Assembly (NCBI GenBank): GCA_018417955.1
Contig: JACTVC010000001.1
Coordinates: forward strand, 2,728,001-2,792,000
DNA from: Laccaria trichodermophora
Lineage: Eukaryota; Basidiomycota; Agaricomycetes; Agaricales; Hydnangiaceae
Direction of reading: 5' to 3'
DNA: 64,000 nucleotides
Under the pieces are notes generated by a model that saw only the letters and a list, made by a program, of their open reading frames with translations, ran no database searches and was not told where the DNA came from. The translations under genes and the position numbers were made by a program. This document shows positions 11,979 through 22,844 of this stretch, piece after piece (positions within the stretch are counted from its first letter, which is position 1; every line of letters begins with the position of its first letter).

Positions 11979-13547
11979 TCACCATTGTGTTTGTGAGATA
12001 AATGTGTGTTGCAGTAGTTGCTCTGCTTCTAACCAGATCGCCTGATAGACGTCGACCTGCCCCTCCTCATAATCCATTGTTCCATCACTATATGCAGTCT
12101 CAAAATTCCTGAGAACTGGGAGGAGCATGATCAGATAGGATGCAACGTCGCAGGCATTCGAGACAGGGGAATTCCGGAGATTGACGCTAGTAAGGTGAAA
12201 GCCAATGGGATACTCTCCGTCAGGCTGGGTAGCGAATATGGGGATTTGACGTGCATCAACGCAAATATCCAACTTTTGCAGATGTGGACAAAACTGAATG
12301 ACGTGCTGCATTCCGATGAATGTGCAATTCGGCTGGTTGTTTGGGACGTAGATTTCATAGAAAACGAGTGATCGCAATTGAGGTAGCGACTTGGCAAGTT
12401 CCAGAAGGTCGTTGTCACACAGATCAACAGAAGATGGGTCTACAGACAAGTCGCGCAATTGCTCGAATGAATGCAAGTGTTTGAGCGCACGAGCATTTAT
12501 GTTGGAATATCCGTAGTCCTTCCATAGGTAATTGCACACGTGCAAACTTTCCAGGCTTGACGCCATGTTGCATGCATGGAGAGCTAAAAAAAAGCTTCCC
12601 AACATCCCAGCTCGTATCGTGTGAGGTTTGGTTGAGCTCGAGCTCCAATGACCGGCATGTTCTTGACTGTATCTTCATGAGCATCATTTGACAGGCATTG
12701 TCGGAATCCGAGCGAATGGCCAGGGAAGTGATGGTCTGGAAACTATTGCCAACCATAGAAGCGGTACAACCCTCCATCTCCCGTTCTGTGACTGAAAACT
12801 TGAGATCTTCGAGGGCAGGGAATGTAGCAATGAGGGATATGGCATGGGAAGTGAGGAACATGCGACCAGTGTCCAGTGTCTTAGCACCGCGGAGGATCAA
12901 CAAAAGTTCCAACGACTCAGGCACTGACCACGATAAAGTGGAGTCAAATCTTCTGAGCATAAAACTTGAAAGATCCGTCGGTGCAGCCTTCTTTAGCACG
13001 GCCGTTAAATTCACCCACGAAAACGAATCCCTCGGGTCAATTTTTATTGTCCTAATATGCGGGCCGATTACGAGGCGAGGAAAAATGGCGAGATCCTTGA
13101 AGTCGTCGCTGTGTAGTATGACAGCTGACAGATTACACAAAAGAGGACCTCGAGATGGTTTTCGTGACCAGATCATTGGTAGGACTTGCGCTTCAAAATG
13201 ACTAGAAATCGGATACCAGAGTGAAAGAGATCTAATTCTGTGGCAGTAAACGTAGATTCTCTCAAAATCAGACGCCGTGAGATTCCTGGTAATTTTCTGG
13301 AGTACGATAAATCTTATTGTTCTCGAGTTTCAAAAATGTTGCTTACAAATTTATTGTCTTGGATGGCCCAGGAGTCCTTTGGAAGACATTTCAATAAAGG
13401 AATGAGGGTACATTGATCGCGCCAAAGGATGTCCAAGGCTGGGTCTCGAAAAGTGGTACACGTCCTCGCGAGCCGTGCCAGTGATGTCCTCGGAAGACAT
13501 TGAAAGATGATAGAGAGTACCTCTTGAATCTGTAGGCAGCGATGCAT
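11979..13547 (-). pseudogene. F-box/LRR protein, copy B (one homopolymer frameshift)
   Basis: Exon 1 (MHRCLQIQEVLSIIFQCLP, then LARLARTC and DPALDILWRDQ) is an intact F-box of 68 codons. A GT-AG intron leads into exon 2 at KITRNLTASDFERIY, followed by an LRR-like body of about 420 residues. The only lesion I see is at 12586-12593: eight A's on the plus strand, where copy A has seven. The extra base shifts the frame after WDVGKLF; the frame then continues open to 11979 (LHACNMASSLESLHV onward). It is either a recent pseudogene or a homopolymer error in an otherwise functional gene of about 490 aa. An F-box protein would be the substrate-recruiting subunit of an SCF ubiquitin ligase. Confidence 0.8.
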
Positions 13548-13867
13548 GAATATTCAAAGTTCAATGGACGTTGAACGTTGAACGTTGAAGCTTGGAGGTT
13601 CAAGAACGTCCAAATGCCCGCCGACAACTTGAAAGTCAGTAATGTGACTGTGTGACAGATGCAGTCACCAATCGATCCCCGTCTCGGAATTCGGTGCATA
13701 CATTACAACGACCTCCCTCTATCGACGATTCGGCCCAGTGTGTTATAAGCAATAAATCAGCTACCTACATATATGTATGTGTTACAATCAATCCGATTGA
13801 TTTTATCTTTCGCGTGTCCTTCAATAATCAAGAAATAAGAACCCAAACACCTACACCACCACGAAAG

Positions 13868-15157
13868 CTATTGCTTCCCACTCCCACTTCCACTCCCACT
13901 CCCACTCAAACCGCCAGTCCGATGATTCAAGCCCAACAACGACCCCGGCGTCTGGGCCTTCAAAACACCTGGCAGCTTCACAGTTTCAGGAGCGTGAAGT
14001 GTGAACTTGCTTGGATCCGGGAGACCATACGTCGACGAGGAGGACAAGGCCCTGAACGGCGGGGACGAAGCGCTGATCTGCAGAAGGAGGGACGCGGCGG
14101 ATTCGTCTTCGGGTGTTCTGCTCTGGATAGACGACGCCCTGGGACGCGTGCTAGAAGCAGCAGCAGCTGGAGGCGCAGCTAGAGCAATCGGGCCCAGACT
14201 CAGCGCGGGGGGCACGAGGGACGTGCGTACGGGGTCAAAGTGCGTAGAGGAGGGGGGCGAGGGGAGGTATGAGCGTGGAGTGGGTGGGGTGCGCTGGGGA
14301 GGAGGGAGGAGGGATGGGTCGATGACGGACATGGGGAGCCAGGAGGAAATGGAGGGGAGGCGAGCGTCGCTTTGGGGTTGGGTTAGGGGAGTGCGCTGAG
14401 TGTTATCGGGGTAGGAGGATCCCCCGGAAGACGAAGCCCCGGTTAAACGACGGGGACGGTTTTTCTCGCGTGGTGATTGGTCTGATTGGGTTTCACCGTC
14501 GAGGTGGGAGCGTTTCCGCTTCTTTGGGTCTCCAGACCCCGAGCCTGTGCAAGAAGGACACGGCTGAGGAGAGGTAGCTCCTTCCTCCAGAACAGCGACC
14601 TTCTTGATGAGGTCCTGCATGAAGGAAACGGTCCTAACAAGGATTTCGAGTTTGAACTCCTTTTCTTTCTCCTCCTTCTTCCCGGTCTTCTTCGACTTTG
14701 GCTTCTTGGTACCGTGTTGATACTCCTCATCTTCATTGTCTTCGTCGTCCTCGTCCTCGTCCGTAGGAGGCTTCGTGTAGCCGTAATCCGCAGGGACGAG
14801 CTGCTTGAGCGTAGCTAAAGCCTCGTTTATCTTGGTGCGCCTTGCTTTCTCGATAATGGAATGGTTAAGCCGTCTCTGGGCTTCTCGTGCAGTACGAGAT
14901 AGGGGTCCAGGTTTGCGACCCCGCTTCGACGGCGCAGGGGCGTGCTGAGCTGGCACAGCATGCTCGTCGGAAAGAGCTGGGTTTGTGGTTGGTTTCATTG
15001 AGTGAGATATGTTCTTGGGAAGGATTGGTCGAGGAAGCGACATATTATCAGGATGTTCCTGAGCGAGGTCCAAGGGGGATTCAGGGACCGGGAGACGTTT
15101 AGCACGGCGAGGAGGGTTACAAGAGGCAGCGTATAGGTGTTTTCGGTTGTCGGGCAT
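13868..15157 (-). CDS. bHLH transcription factor
   Basis: Single exon, 429 aa. The basic region and helix 1 lie at about residues 88-120 (RRLNHSIIEKARRTKINEAL). The H-x3-E-x3-R pattern marks an E-box (CACGTG-type) binder. The loop is unusually long: about 45 residues rich in Asp/Glu and then Lys separate it from helix 2 (FKLEILVRTVSFMQDLIKKV). The remainder is Ser/Pro-rich with a conserved short block SLLLQISASSPPFRAL and a C-terminal GSGSGSG tract. The start is the first ATG of the frame. It is nuclear by inference and probably dimeric. Its truncated duplicate lies at 10703-11618. Long loops occur in fungal bHLH proteins, so the architecture is not in itself odd. Confidence 0.9.
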   Translation of the reverse strand: MPDNRKHLYAASCNPPRRAKRLPVPESPLDLAQEHPDNMSLPRPILPKNISHSMKPTTNPALSDEHAVPAQHAPAPSKRGRKPGPLSRTAREAQRRLNHSIIEKARRTKINEALATLKQLVPADYGYTKPPTDEDEDDEDNEDEEYQHGTKKPKSKKTGKKEEKEKEFKLEILVRTVSFMQDLIKKVAVLEEGATSPQPCPSCTGSGSGDPKKRKRSHLDGETQSDQSPREKNRPRRLTGASSSGGSSYPDNTQRTPLTQPQSDARLPSISSWLPMSVIDPSLLPPPQRTPPTPRSYLPSPPSSTHFDPVRTSLVPPALSLGPIALAAPPAAAASSTRPRASSIQSRTPEDESAASLLLQISASSPPFRALSSSSTYGLPDPSKFTLHAPETVKLPGVLKAQTPGSLLGLNHRTGGLSGSGSGSGSGKQ

Positions 15158-15628
15158 GGGTGGGGCTCAAATGTGCGGATGGTGACTTCAAGTCGCTATA
15201 ACAAGGCAATGATGGGTGGCATCGTGGCAGACCAGTTGCAAACTGTGGCAAAGACGGCACTCCATAATCACTGAATGTATTTAGGTGCTCGTGTGCCAGA
15301 GAAACGTGCATATCAGAATTTGGCACACGACATAAATCTTGCGAGCTGATTGGACAAAGGCCTGCACACGTTCGCCCCCTATGCGGTGAATGTTCTTCCT
15401 GGCAATCAATACGGCGAAATCATCAGATTCCACCGATGCTCTCCCGCCTTATTCGTTAACCTTATCGTTGACCCGGTGCACTGCGCAGCACGTTCTTCTT
15501 CCTCTCGGTGTTCTTCAGTCGAGACGTGAGGAGGAGGAAGTTCGGAGAAAGACACATCAAGATAATGGTAACAGCCCCGGCCCGGTGTTCTCCTGGTTTA
15601 CAACTGGAAACTACAGTACCACCCCGGC
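15158..15628. other. spacer, no gene seen
   Basis: Upstream region of the bHLH gene and 3' flank of the first small secreted protein gene. The part near 15490-15600 has a diverged relative at about 16650-16780, showing that the tandem duplication of the secreted-protein gene included its 3' flank. Confidence 0.5.
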
Positions 15629-16055
15629 CTACTTCAATTCATCAGGACAGAACTTATCGAGGTTTTCGATGGTATGGCCACTCTGAAAAGCAATCCATGT
15701 CACACGCCAACAAGAATCAGAATCGAGCTCAAACCCACCTTCAGATCGTAGCTGCAGTATGTCTGCTGGCTGGGATCGCTTTTCAACAGGTAGCTTATAA
15801 TAAATCCGGCTCAGCTCGTCTTGTCGTAGCTGAAATAGAAAGGACACACCCGCAGTTCAAAATAAACCCGTCACTTGGAGTCTCTATAATAGATTCCGCG
15901 AACAGGGCGAACTCGCCGAATGTTTTGCTGGTAATCGTTCCCGGGCAGGTGTGGGCTCGCTTGTCCAGCACGCCGTCGTGTAATGGCGTGGATGAAGCTT
16001 TCATGGACAAGGCCAAGTAAAGCACAAGGGAAAGAATCTTTGGGACCATTGACAT
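15629..16055 (-). CDS. small secreted four-cysteine protein 1
   Basis: Three exons (16055-15850, 15793-15739, 15682-15629) give 104 aa. Residues 1-22 (MSMVPKILSLVLYLALSMKA) are a typical signal peptide, possibly followed by a dibasic KR processing site (VLDKR). The mature part has four cysteines in the contexts HTCPG, LNCGY, TYCSYD and KFCPDELK, enough for two disulfides. Exon lengths 206/55/54 and intron positions are identical to those of its neighbour at 16783-17216, which validates both models. An internal ATG two codons downstream aligns with the neighbour's start. It should be extracellular. I do not recognise a named family; fungal small secreted proteins of this kind are often effector-like or involved at the cell surface. 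Confidence 0.75.
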
Positions 16056-16782
16056 GGCTAAGGGTATGAAGGAGGCTTGTCCTTCGACTTGGCCTGCACG
16101 CGTTTATATACCACCCACAGCTTTCAAGAATCATTCGAGGCGTCTTCGGTTCTCGTATAGCATTTCTCGAAGCACGCACGAACAGGTGTTCAGTCGAAAT
16201 GGATATCCGGTCGGCAAACATGGCCATTCAGGAAGTAGCTCATTTTACGCGTCAAAATACACTTAATAGGATCTAGCTTGGGGACCATACGTGTAAGTCC
16301 CCTTACTGTTCCCGCTGTTTACACGTAACTTATCCTTATTGAATCCAACTCAACCATAAGAATCAGAACGGACCCACTTACTATTACTTCAAGTGACCCC
16401 AGCCGCCCTTGGGCTCATAATTATTACAAGGCCCTTGCCAGTTTCGGATAGCCTGGATGAGGTTCGTGTTCTGAATATCGGGGCTTTCATGCGTCTCTCA
16501 AGGTCGGCAGAGGTGCACTTTCGATCCCATCGAAGGTTTGGGACGAGGCTCCGGCTTGATGCGCGGTGGAATCCCTAAACGCCGCGTCGCTGGCGTAGTG
16601 ATTCGTGAACATCCGCGTCGATGTTTTGAAGCCCCGAGGCGTCAATTATTCGGTACTCTTCAATTGGAGCGTGAAGAGGAGAAGGCCGACACTTCAATGT
16701 ATCGCTTGGTCACAACCCCGGTCGCTGTTCTATTTACAATTTGAAACTGCTGGCAAACTCCAGTCTATAGCTATGGCTATAG
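16056..16782. other. spacer between secreted-protein paralogues
   Basis: No gene is seen. It contains the upstream region of copy 1 and, at about 16640-16780, sequence related to the 3' flank of copy 1. A CTATAGCTATGGCTATAGCTA-type short direct repeat lies at 16763-16783. Confidence 0.5.
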
Positions 16783-17216
16783 CTACTTCAACTTTTTAGG
16801 ACATATCCCGTCCAGATTTGTATACACATGTCCATTCTGAATAGCAATCCATGTCAGGCGCCAACGAGAATCAGTGGAATCGAGCTCAATCTTACCTCCA
16901 GACTGTAGCTGCAGTATGTCTGTTGGTTGGGATCGCTTTTCAACACGTAGCTGAGAATAATCCAGCTCAGCGCGTCTTGTCATAGCCGAAATAAAAGGAC
17001 TCGGACGCACAAGCAATTTAAAATCTTATACTCCTCCTCCTCGCTAGTCGGTAGCTGATCTGGGTCTAGGACGAACTCGCCGAGTTTTGGGTCGGTAAAT
17101 GTTTCTGGGCAGGTGTAGGCTCGCTTGTTCAGCACGACATCATGTACTAATGGCGTGGATGAAACTTTCATGGACATGGCAAAGAAAAGAACGAGGGAAA
17201 GAAACTTTGGGACCAT
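16783..17216 (-). CDS. small secreted four-cysteine protein 2
   Basis: Three exons (17216-17011, 16950-16896, 16836-16783) give 104 aa, paralogous to the gene at 15629-16055 with the same exon lengths and phases. Signal peptide MVPKFLSLVLFFAMSMKVSS, a candidate KR site (VLNKR), then four cysteines in the contexts YTCPE, LNCFY, TYCSYS and GICPKKLK. The loop before the second cysteine is acidic (DPDQLPTSEEEEY), whereas copy 1 has a different sequence there; the cysteine contexts are conserved while the segment between the first two has diverged. That pattern suggests a structural scaffold with a variable surface. It should be secreted; function unknown. Confidence 0.75.
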
Positions 17217-17920
17217 GGCTAAGGGTGTGAGGGGACTTGTCCTTCGACTTGGCTCGCACACTTTATATACCACAGTCTCAAGAAACATTCCAGGCGTCAA
17301 GCTTTCCAGTTCGGCTCCTGATCACAATGTAGCCTCAGGCTGGTGCCCCTTTTAAAACCATTAAGCAAGTCCCTTCACTATTCTCACAGTTTACCACACA
17401 ATTTATCTTTATTCAGTCCAACTAAGCCGCCATAAGATCAAAACGGACTCACTGCCTGTTTGAGGGAGGGCTTAGCTGGCCGCTGGCGCAACGTGTAGCG
17501 AAACTAGGAAAAGCAGAAAAGAAGGATTTTACCATACTTATCGTAGGTTCGGTTCCGTTTCTCAGAAGCTGAAGAAAACATTCGAGCTGGCTTGGAACCA
17601 TTTCATCTGTCTCCGGTTCTTTTCTATGTCGGCTCAGGCTAAATATTACATATCAAACTGTGAAGTTCTGTCTATGTACCACCTTTTATTGTTCGCCTCC
17701 GAAGAAAAGACGGCATACCCGAATAACGTATGAACGTTCGCGTAAGTACTATCCGAGTCGACACTGCCCAGGGTGTGTCGTCACCAGTTTTTTTTCAAAT
17801 TAAATTCGGATGTTGCATAACGCAGCAAACTCACCATGCTCCGAGCGGTTCAGGACGGAGCAAACTTTTGATTAATGGCGACGGTACACTTTCTTCCAAC
17901 ACAGGGGATCCTTGACATAT
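17217..17920. other. spacer, no gene seen
   Basis: About 700 bp of upstream sequence for the secreted-protein gene and 3' flank of the next gene. No coherent exon or RNA gene is visible. Confidence 0.5.
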
Positions 17921-18525
17921 CTAAAACGACGCTCGACGATTTTTCTCAGTATCTGACATACCGTAACGGTCAGATAAAAGAAAATCACACAAACAAAAAA
18001 CGCACCTTTCTCCGTCTTCATAATATCTACATTCGAATTCTTCTTGCCTGCTGTTGAAGCAACGCGTTGAGCATTGGCCACGAGAAGCCAGCCTTCAACG
18101 TCAAATTGGCTCGTGTGCTCGACGTTGCTCCCTTTCGAGTCCGGCAGCTTGTTCCTAACAGCAGACTCATCGCCAGAAGACACTTTCAGGTCGACACTCT
18201 CAACCTCCGAGCGCTGGTCTTCCGTAATCTCCAACAAAACCGCCAGCTGCGTTGCTTTGCGGTACAACTTTTTCCGAAGTCGGATTCCTTCCTGTCGAAT
18301 TGCGTCCTTGGCCGACGCGACCTGGGATCGTCCTCGGAAAATAAAATACCTAATATGTGGCGTCGAAATCTCGACAGCAATCGCGGTAATGCCTAGAGTG
18401 GTGAATAAGAAGAGGCTAGCGCCGGGAAACGCATAAAGGGCGGAGACTGACACAAAGTTATTCGTCAGTATACCGAGAAAAAATGGGTAGGTAAGATCAC
18501 GCTGACGCAGAGATACGTCCACCAT
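17921..18525 (-). CDS. hypothetical membrane protein
   Basis: Two exons (18525-18006 and 17952-17921) give about 183 aa that I do not recognise. The first ATG in frame (MVDVSLRQRDL) starts a segment with two close hydrophobic stretches (YPFFLGILTNNFVSVSALY and ASLFLFTTLGITAIAVEI), followed by a basic, charged region, probably cytosolic. The long unspliced frame would add a third hydrophobic segment. That part has a GTGCGT donor, a CTGAC branch-like motif and a TGTCAG acceptor, so I treat it as an intron; splicing gives a short C terminus ending RRASF. Upstream open sequence in frame could belong to another 5' exon, so the N terminus is uncertain. Confidence 0.5.
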
Positions 18526-19214
18526 TGCTAAAGCGTATGCAGGAAGATGAAGGCTTTTCCATACGGAGGAAATAGTCAAAGACACGATTCTGTTGGGATT
18601 TAAATTGACCAGGTACAAGGAATGCGCATTGTGGAGGAAGACTTACGCGATGGAAGTAATTGGGAAGAGGGCACAGAAAAATAAAAGGGCGGGAATCGTC
18701 TATGATAAGCAGAAGAATCAATTACGTAGGAGGGACAGTTTTAAAAGGATCTAACGAGGAAAGCATTCGGATCGATGCAGGCCACTAAAATTTGAATACT
18801 AGGCCGTACATACAACCGATTTCTGCGCGCACCATATAAGCAAGCGGCGAAGAGATTGGCTCAAACTGACGCACACTTCGAAACACTCGTTACAAACGGC
18901 TGCTTTGAGGCTTCCTTGTCGCTTCTGAAGTTCAATGACGATCATGACAAGAAATTCGACGAAAGTGGGAATTCAGAGAGCAGAAAAGGTCCATCGTCGA
19001 GCTATACATATCAAGCGTCAGATAAGTACTCCGCAGCGACAGGACACGTCTTATTAACGTGTTCACGCGACAACAAAGTTCACGAGGCTTGTTGTTTCGT
19101 GTTTGATCCAGGGGCATTTGTGGGGCAAAAGGGGTTCTATAAAAAGCACTCACAAGAAAACAACGACTGTGGCTGTAGTAATATTACAAGGACAAACCGG
19201 AGATTTGACAAAAA
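18526..19214. other. spacer, no convincing gene
   Basis: A 120-codon open frame at 18856-19218 (plus) lacks an ATG start, domain or exon support. The stretch is the upstream region of one minus-strand gene and the downstream flank of another. Confidence 0.5.
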
Positions 19215-19925
19215 TTAACCCGACCCCTGAGCTCCATAGTCATCGTAAAGCTCCCTCTCATGTTTGATGTCGGAAGGCCGGGAAATGACACCCATCTCTT
19301 GCACGACTATCACTGAACCGCTGGGCGAGTCTGACCGTTCGAATAGAGGACCAGTTTCTCGTTTGCTACTGGGAGGCTTGGTGGGGGGACGAGGGGTGGA
19401 GACATAGATCAGCCGTTGTTTGGTCTCGCTCACCCATGCTGAGATGCCGAGTACACCGTCCCGGTGAACGAGGATAACGATGCGGAGGAAGAGGAAGGAG
19501 CTGATAAGTGCAAAGGTGAGGAACGCAGAGGCAAATGCCGTTGCAATGAGGGTAGATACGAGGCAGGTCACTGCTGGGGGTTTAGATCGCGTCTTCGAGG
19601 AGTAAGAGGGAGTGGGAGGCTTACAGAGCGTGAGTACGACGGCGGCAGCCGCAAGAAATGCAAAAACCAGAGCAGTGACGGTAGACGCAAAGATGATGAA
19701 CAAGGATATCCCTCTGTTTCAGCTCGAGCGATCAACACCCATTTCGCGGTAGAGGGATCCAACTCACAAAAAGGTAACTGCGGGTAAAAAGCTAAGCGTA
19801 GAGAAGATTGCAACGAATATCTAAGAAGAACGTCTTCGTCAGTTCCGGTGGTTAATCATTCATAAACGCAATACACGTACTGCGGATATCGGACGGTCGT
19901 CAAAGAACGCTCGGGATGTCTTCAT
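19215..19925 (-). CDS. small multi-pass membrane protein
   Basis: Three exons (19925-19881, 19820-19768, 19713-19215) give 198 aa; phases 0, 2 and a clean stop support the model. After a short charged N terminus (MKTSRAFFDDRPISA) come hydrophobic helices IFVAIFSTLSFLPAVTFL, then LFIIFASTVTALVFAFLAAA, a loop KPPTPSYSSKTRSKPP, and a third long hydrophobic region TLIATAFASAFLTFALISSFL. That gives three or four membrane passes. The last 90 residues are polar, with Pro/Ser and acidic patches. The layout resembles small four-helix fungal membrane proteins of unknown role common in agaricomycetes, but I cannot name a family. Its upstream region leads into the AT-rich block. Confidence 0.65.
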
Positions 19926-22844
19926 AACGGGGCGAGCATATTGATGTTCGAATCTATCACCGCCGTTCAATTCAGCTGTAACAACATCATTGGTTCCCAA
20001 TTCTACAGCACGCACCTGTCTGTGTAGGTCCTCACTATCGCGGCGCTTTTATCGAAATAAGACGACAGATCTTCAGAGACCGGCTCTCTTGGCGTCGGAG
20101 AAACAGACTCTGCACCTCCCATGCCTGCTTGCAATTGTGGGTGAAAGTGAAGAGGAGAAGACAACGTCACCGCGTCACCAAGTAGAACGAATTTGTATGC
20201 AAGTACCTCGCAGACTAGATGGGGAGCTTGATGTATCCTAGTTTATTGAATCAACTTTTTTTTTCATACCAAAATTGCTGATAGGTCTTATAGCATATTT
20301 GACCATAAAATATATACTCAGATGAATCCATGTCATAATTGTTTATAGTGTTTAAAAGTCCAGTATGGTCTGGTTTTTGATGCTCCAGGGCTTTAACCAG
20401 TCTGCCCTTTTCCCAGAAGTCAAAAAACTGAACTGGACCACAAAAAACTGTGGTCTGTGGTCTTTTTGTGGTCTATAGACTGGTTTTGGTTTTCTTTGGT
20501 TTTAACTGGTTTAAACTGGTCTTTTGGCCAATATTTTAGAATTATAAATCAGTCAATCTATTAATGTTTTTTGTAGCTTTAAAAAGAGCCAAGAACATTA
20601 AATTCTGTTAAGAGTTGGTGTTTCTATAAAAAAAGTCTGGTATATCTACTATTTTCAGTAAAAATTTACATTTTCAACTATATCTTTGTTAGTTTTGAAC
20701 CAATTAATATGTGCTTGAGTGTGTTTTGAAGGGTATTTAATGGGCTATAAAAAACCAGTTCATTTAGACTGGTCTTTTTGCAGTCTTGGCCTGGTCTGGT
20801 TACAGTCTTTTTCCAGTCACAAGACTGGACTTCCAACCATTAATTGTTTATGTCAAACCTAGGGCTTCACACTGTATGTTGTCCTCTCTGTGCAATTTCA
20901 TTTAAGGAGTTCCTGCTCAACTTGTTGCAGGTGACTCAATGGGAAGCCCCACCAGGTGCAAAATCTCTAGGACCCAGATCAATTGAAGCTTCAATTAGAG
21001 TCAACCCTTGGCTTTTGCAAATTGAGATTGCCCAGGCCAGCCACCAAAGGCCCAAAGACAATGTAAGCTGGGTTCATGAAAGGGTTTTTTCTGTCTTGTC
21101 TTCCTAATGTGCTGTTGGGACTCCAGCCTGAGCCTTGAGGGTTGACACAAGTAACTGAGGGGGCAAGAATCTGAGTCAAACTTTGAAGCTGAGTAGGATT
21201 AGGTAAAATAATCTGAGAAGGCCCAGCTCCAGCAATCTGCATAGGCAAATTAGGAATAATGAAAAATATTGGACAATCTATGTTTTTGTGTTTTATAGAA
21301 AAAAAATCACAAACACTGGTGTGTTGTATCACCCTTGAAGGCCCTGCCCCATCAGATTGAAAATAGAAGTCAGAAGCTAACACTCATCTGTCAAGAAAGA
21401 TTTATAGAACTTACCAGAATTTTGTGATTGTATTCCTGAATGCAAACATTGTCAGCAAGGTTTTTTCCAGCCTTTTTTTGCAGCCAGAAGATCAGGGTCA
21501 GAAGGCATAGCTCAAGAAAAATTCAAATTTATTTAAGATGTAAATTAGAAGCCAAGGAAGGAGAAAGAGGGCAATCCATACATCAGAAAATTTGAATTGG
21601 ACTGTAGTAACCAGATCAAATTAGATAAGAAAGATCTACTAAGTAACTTGAGATCAGGCTTGGAAGAGAAGAATTAGATTCAGAAATGACCAGACACAGA
21701 GATCAAATGGGTCATTTGTGTCATGTGAGTCATGCACACATCAGCAAGTTCGCACGGGGTGTCCATGCTGTGCAATGTGTAAACACGGCCAACTACTTGT
21801 GGATTAGGTCATCATCTACATTTTGGAGTCGGTTAGCAGTACAAAGGGGAGCAAGCTCCCCAATAATCATATGACAGTGTCACAGCTATCACACGCGCAT
21901 TTATTCAAAATTACATATTGCATTTTTGCAGTAGCCGCGCTCTGTTCTTTTCCTACGTTGCAAAAAACGACCTTTCTCACTACACATATCAGCAACTTGT
22001 TTCGATCAAGTGACCTCGGTGTAGTCATGTAACACATGTCGATATGGGCCCCGCGCGCTTCCAACTGCGCCATGCTGCTTCTAGTTCTATATCGTCATTG
22101 CTGACTTGAGGAGTGGAATGTGAAGAAGACAAAAAGTAGTTGATGTAAACGAGAGGGCGGATTGAGCCCGTCCTGAGTCCTGACCTTGTTCCCATTGCTC
22201 TTGTCAATCGTTTAGGCGATGTGCAAGTGGCCACCCCAAATGCACAGCTCTCGCGCAGGATGAAAAAGCGGCGTCATAGTCTTGTGTTCAATCTTCACGA
22301 TTTGATCGTGGTACATGACGTTGCAATGCAACGCATGAAGGTCGCGAGAGGCGCCGTTAGCGCGGACCTGCCGCCGGCTATGCAGAAGGCTGACAAGAGT
22401 AGTACCATGGTAAATTTAAAAGCTTTTGTATGAGTAGTGAAAGGTAGTGAAGGAAAGCGCAATGAGGCGGAGATGCCATTTTGTCGGCGTTGCAACCCGC
22501 GGCAGAAACTTTGTTTTTATCTGTTTCCCACGTTCCCCTCACTGACGACCACCACAAAAGGTAGGTATAGCTTGACGATGCTCTTGTGGCCAAATGGGAA
22601 AACCGCCCAGCACAGCGCGGATAAAAGGAGGGCAGGGGAAATGAGAATTCACTCAAACATCCGACGTTTAACGTTCAACACTCTCAAAATCGCATACCTC
22701 AACCCTCTTTCAATAACTAAATAACTTTCATCTGAAAATCACACTCATTCTCATCTATATCTTGTCTCGTCTCCAATATCGATTTTTTTTTCAGCTCCCA
22801 AGTCTCTCCGGTGGGTAAGTCACCTCCGACGCACCATCGTCCAC
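19926..22844. other. gene-poor region with AT-rich repeat-like block
   Basis: No gene is supported across 2.9 kb. The stretch from about 20225 to 21690 is visibly richer in A/T than its flanks and is full of CTGGT/ACCAG words. A 130-codon open frame on the minus strand (20991-21383) has no recognisable domain. The last 200 bp before 22845 are the F-box gene upstream region, with an ATAAAA box at about 22619. Confidence 0.55.
20355..20832. mobile_element. candidate non-autonomous element (short TIRs)
   Basis: The segment begins AAGTCCAGTATGGTCTGG, and its far end reads CCAGTCACAAGACTGGACTT, whose reverse complement begins AAGTCCAGT. The first nine bases match exactly and the next several partly. 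The interior is AT-rich, non-coding and packed with CTGGT/ACCAG words. I cannot identify a convincing target-site duplication, so the boundaries are tentative. Confidence 0.35.

Noticed and set aside
15508..16020. 170-codon plus-strand frame across the secreted-protein gene
   Set aside because: Antisense shadow; the minus strand has the signal peptide, conserved exons and a paralogue with the same structure.
17872..18005. Extra C-terminal membrane helix in the unspliced reading of the 17.9-kb gene
   Set aside because: The segment has a GTGCGT donor, a branch-like motif and a CAG acceptor, and fits the local intron size; more likely an intron.
18856..19218. 120-codon plus-strand open frame
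   Set aside because: Lacks an ATG at the start and any recognisable feature; lies in the spacer between two minus-strand genes.
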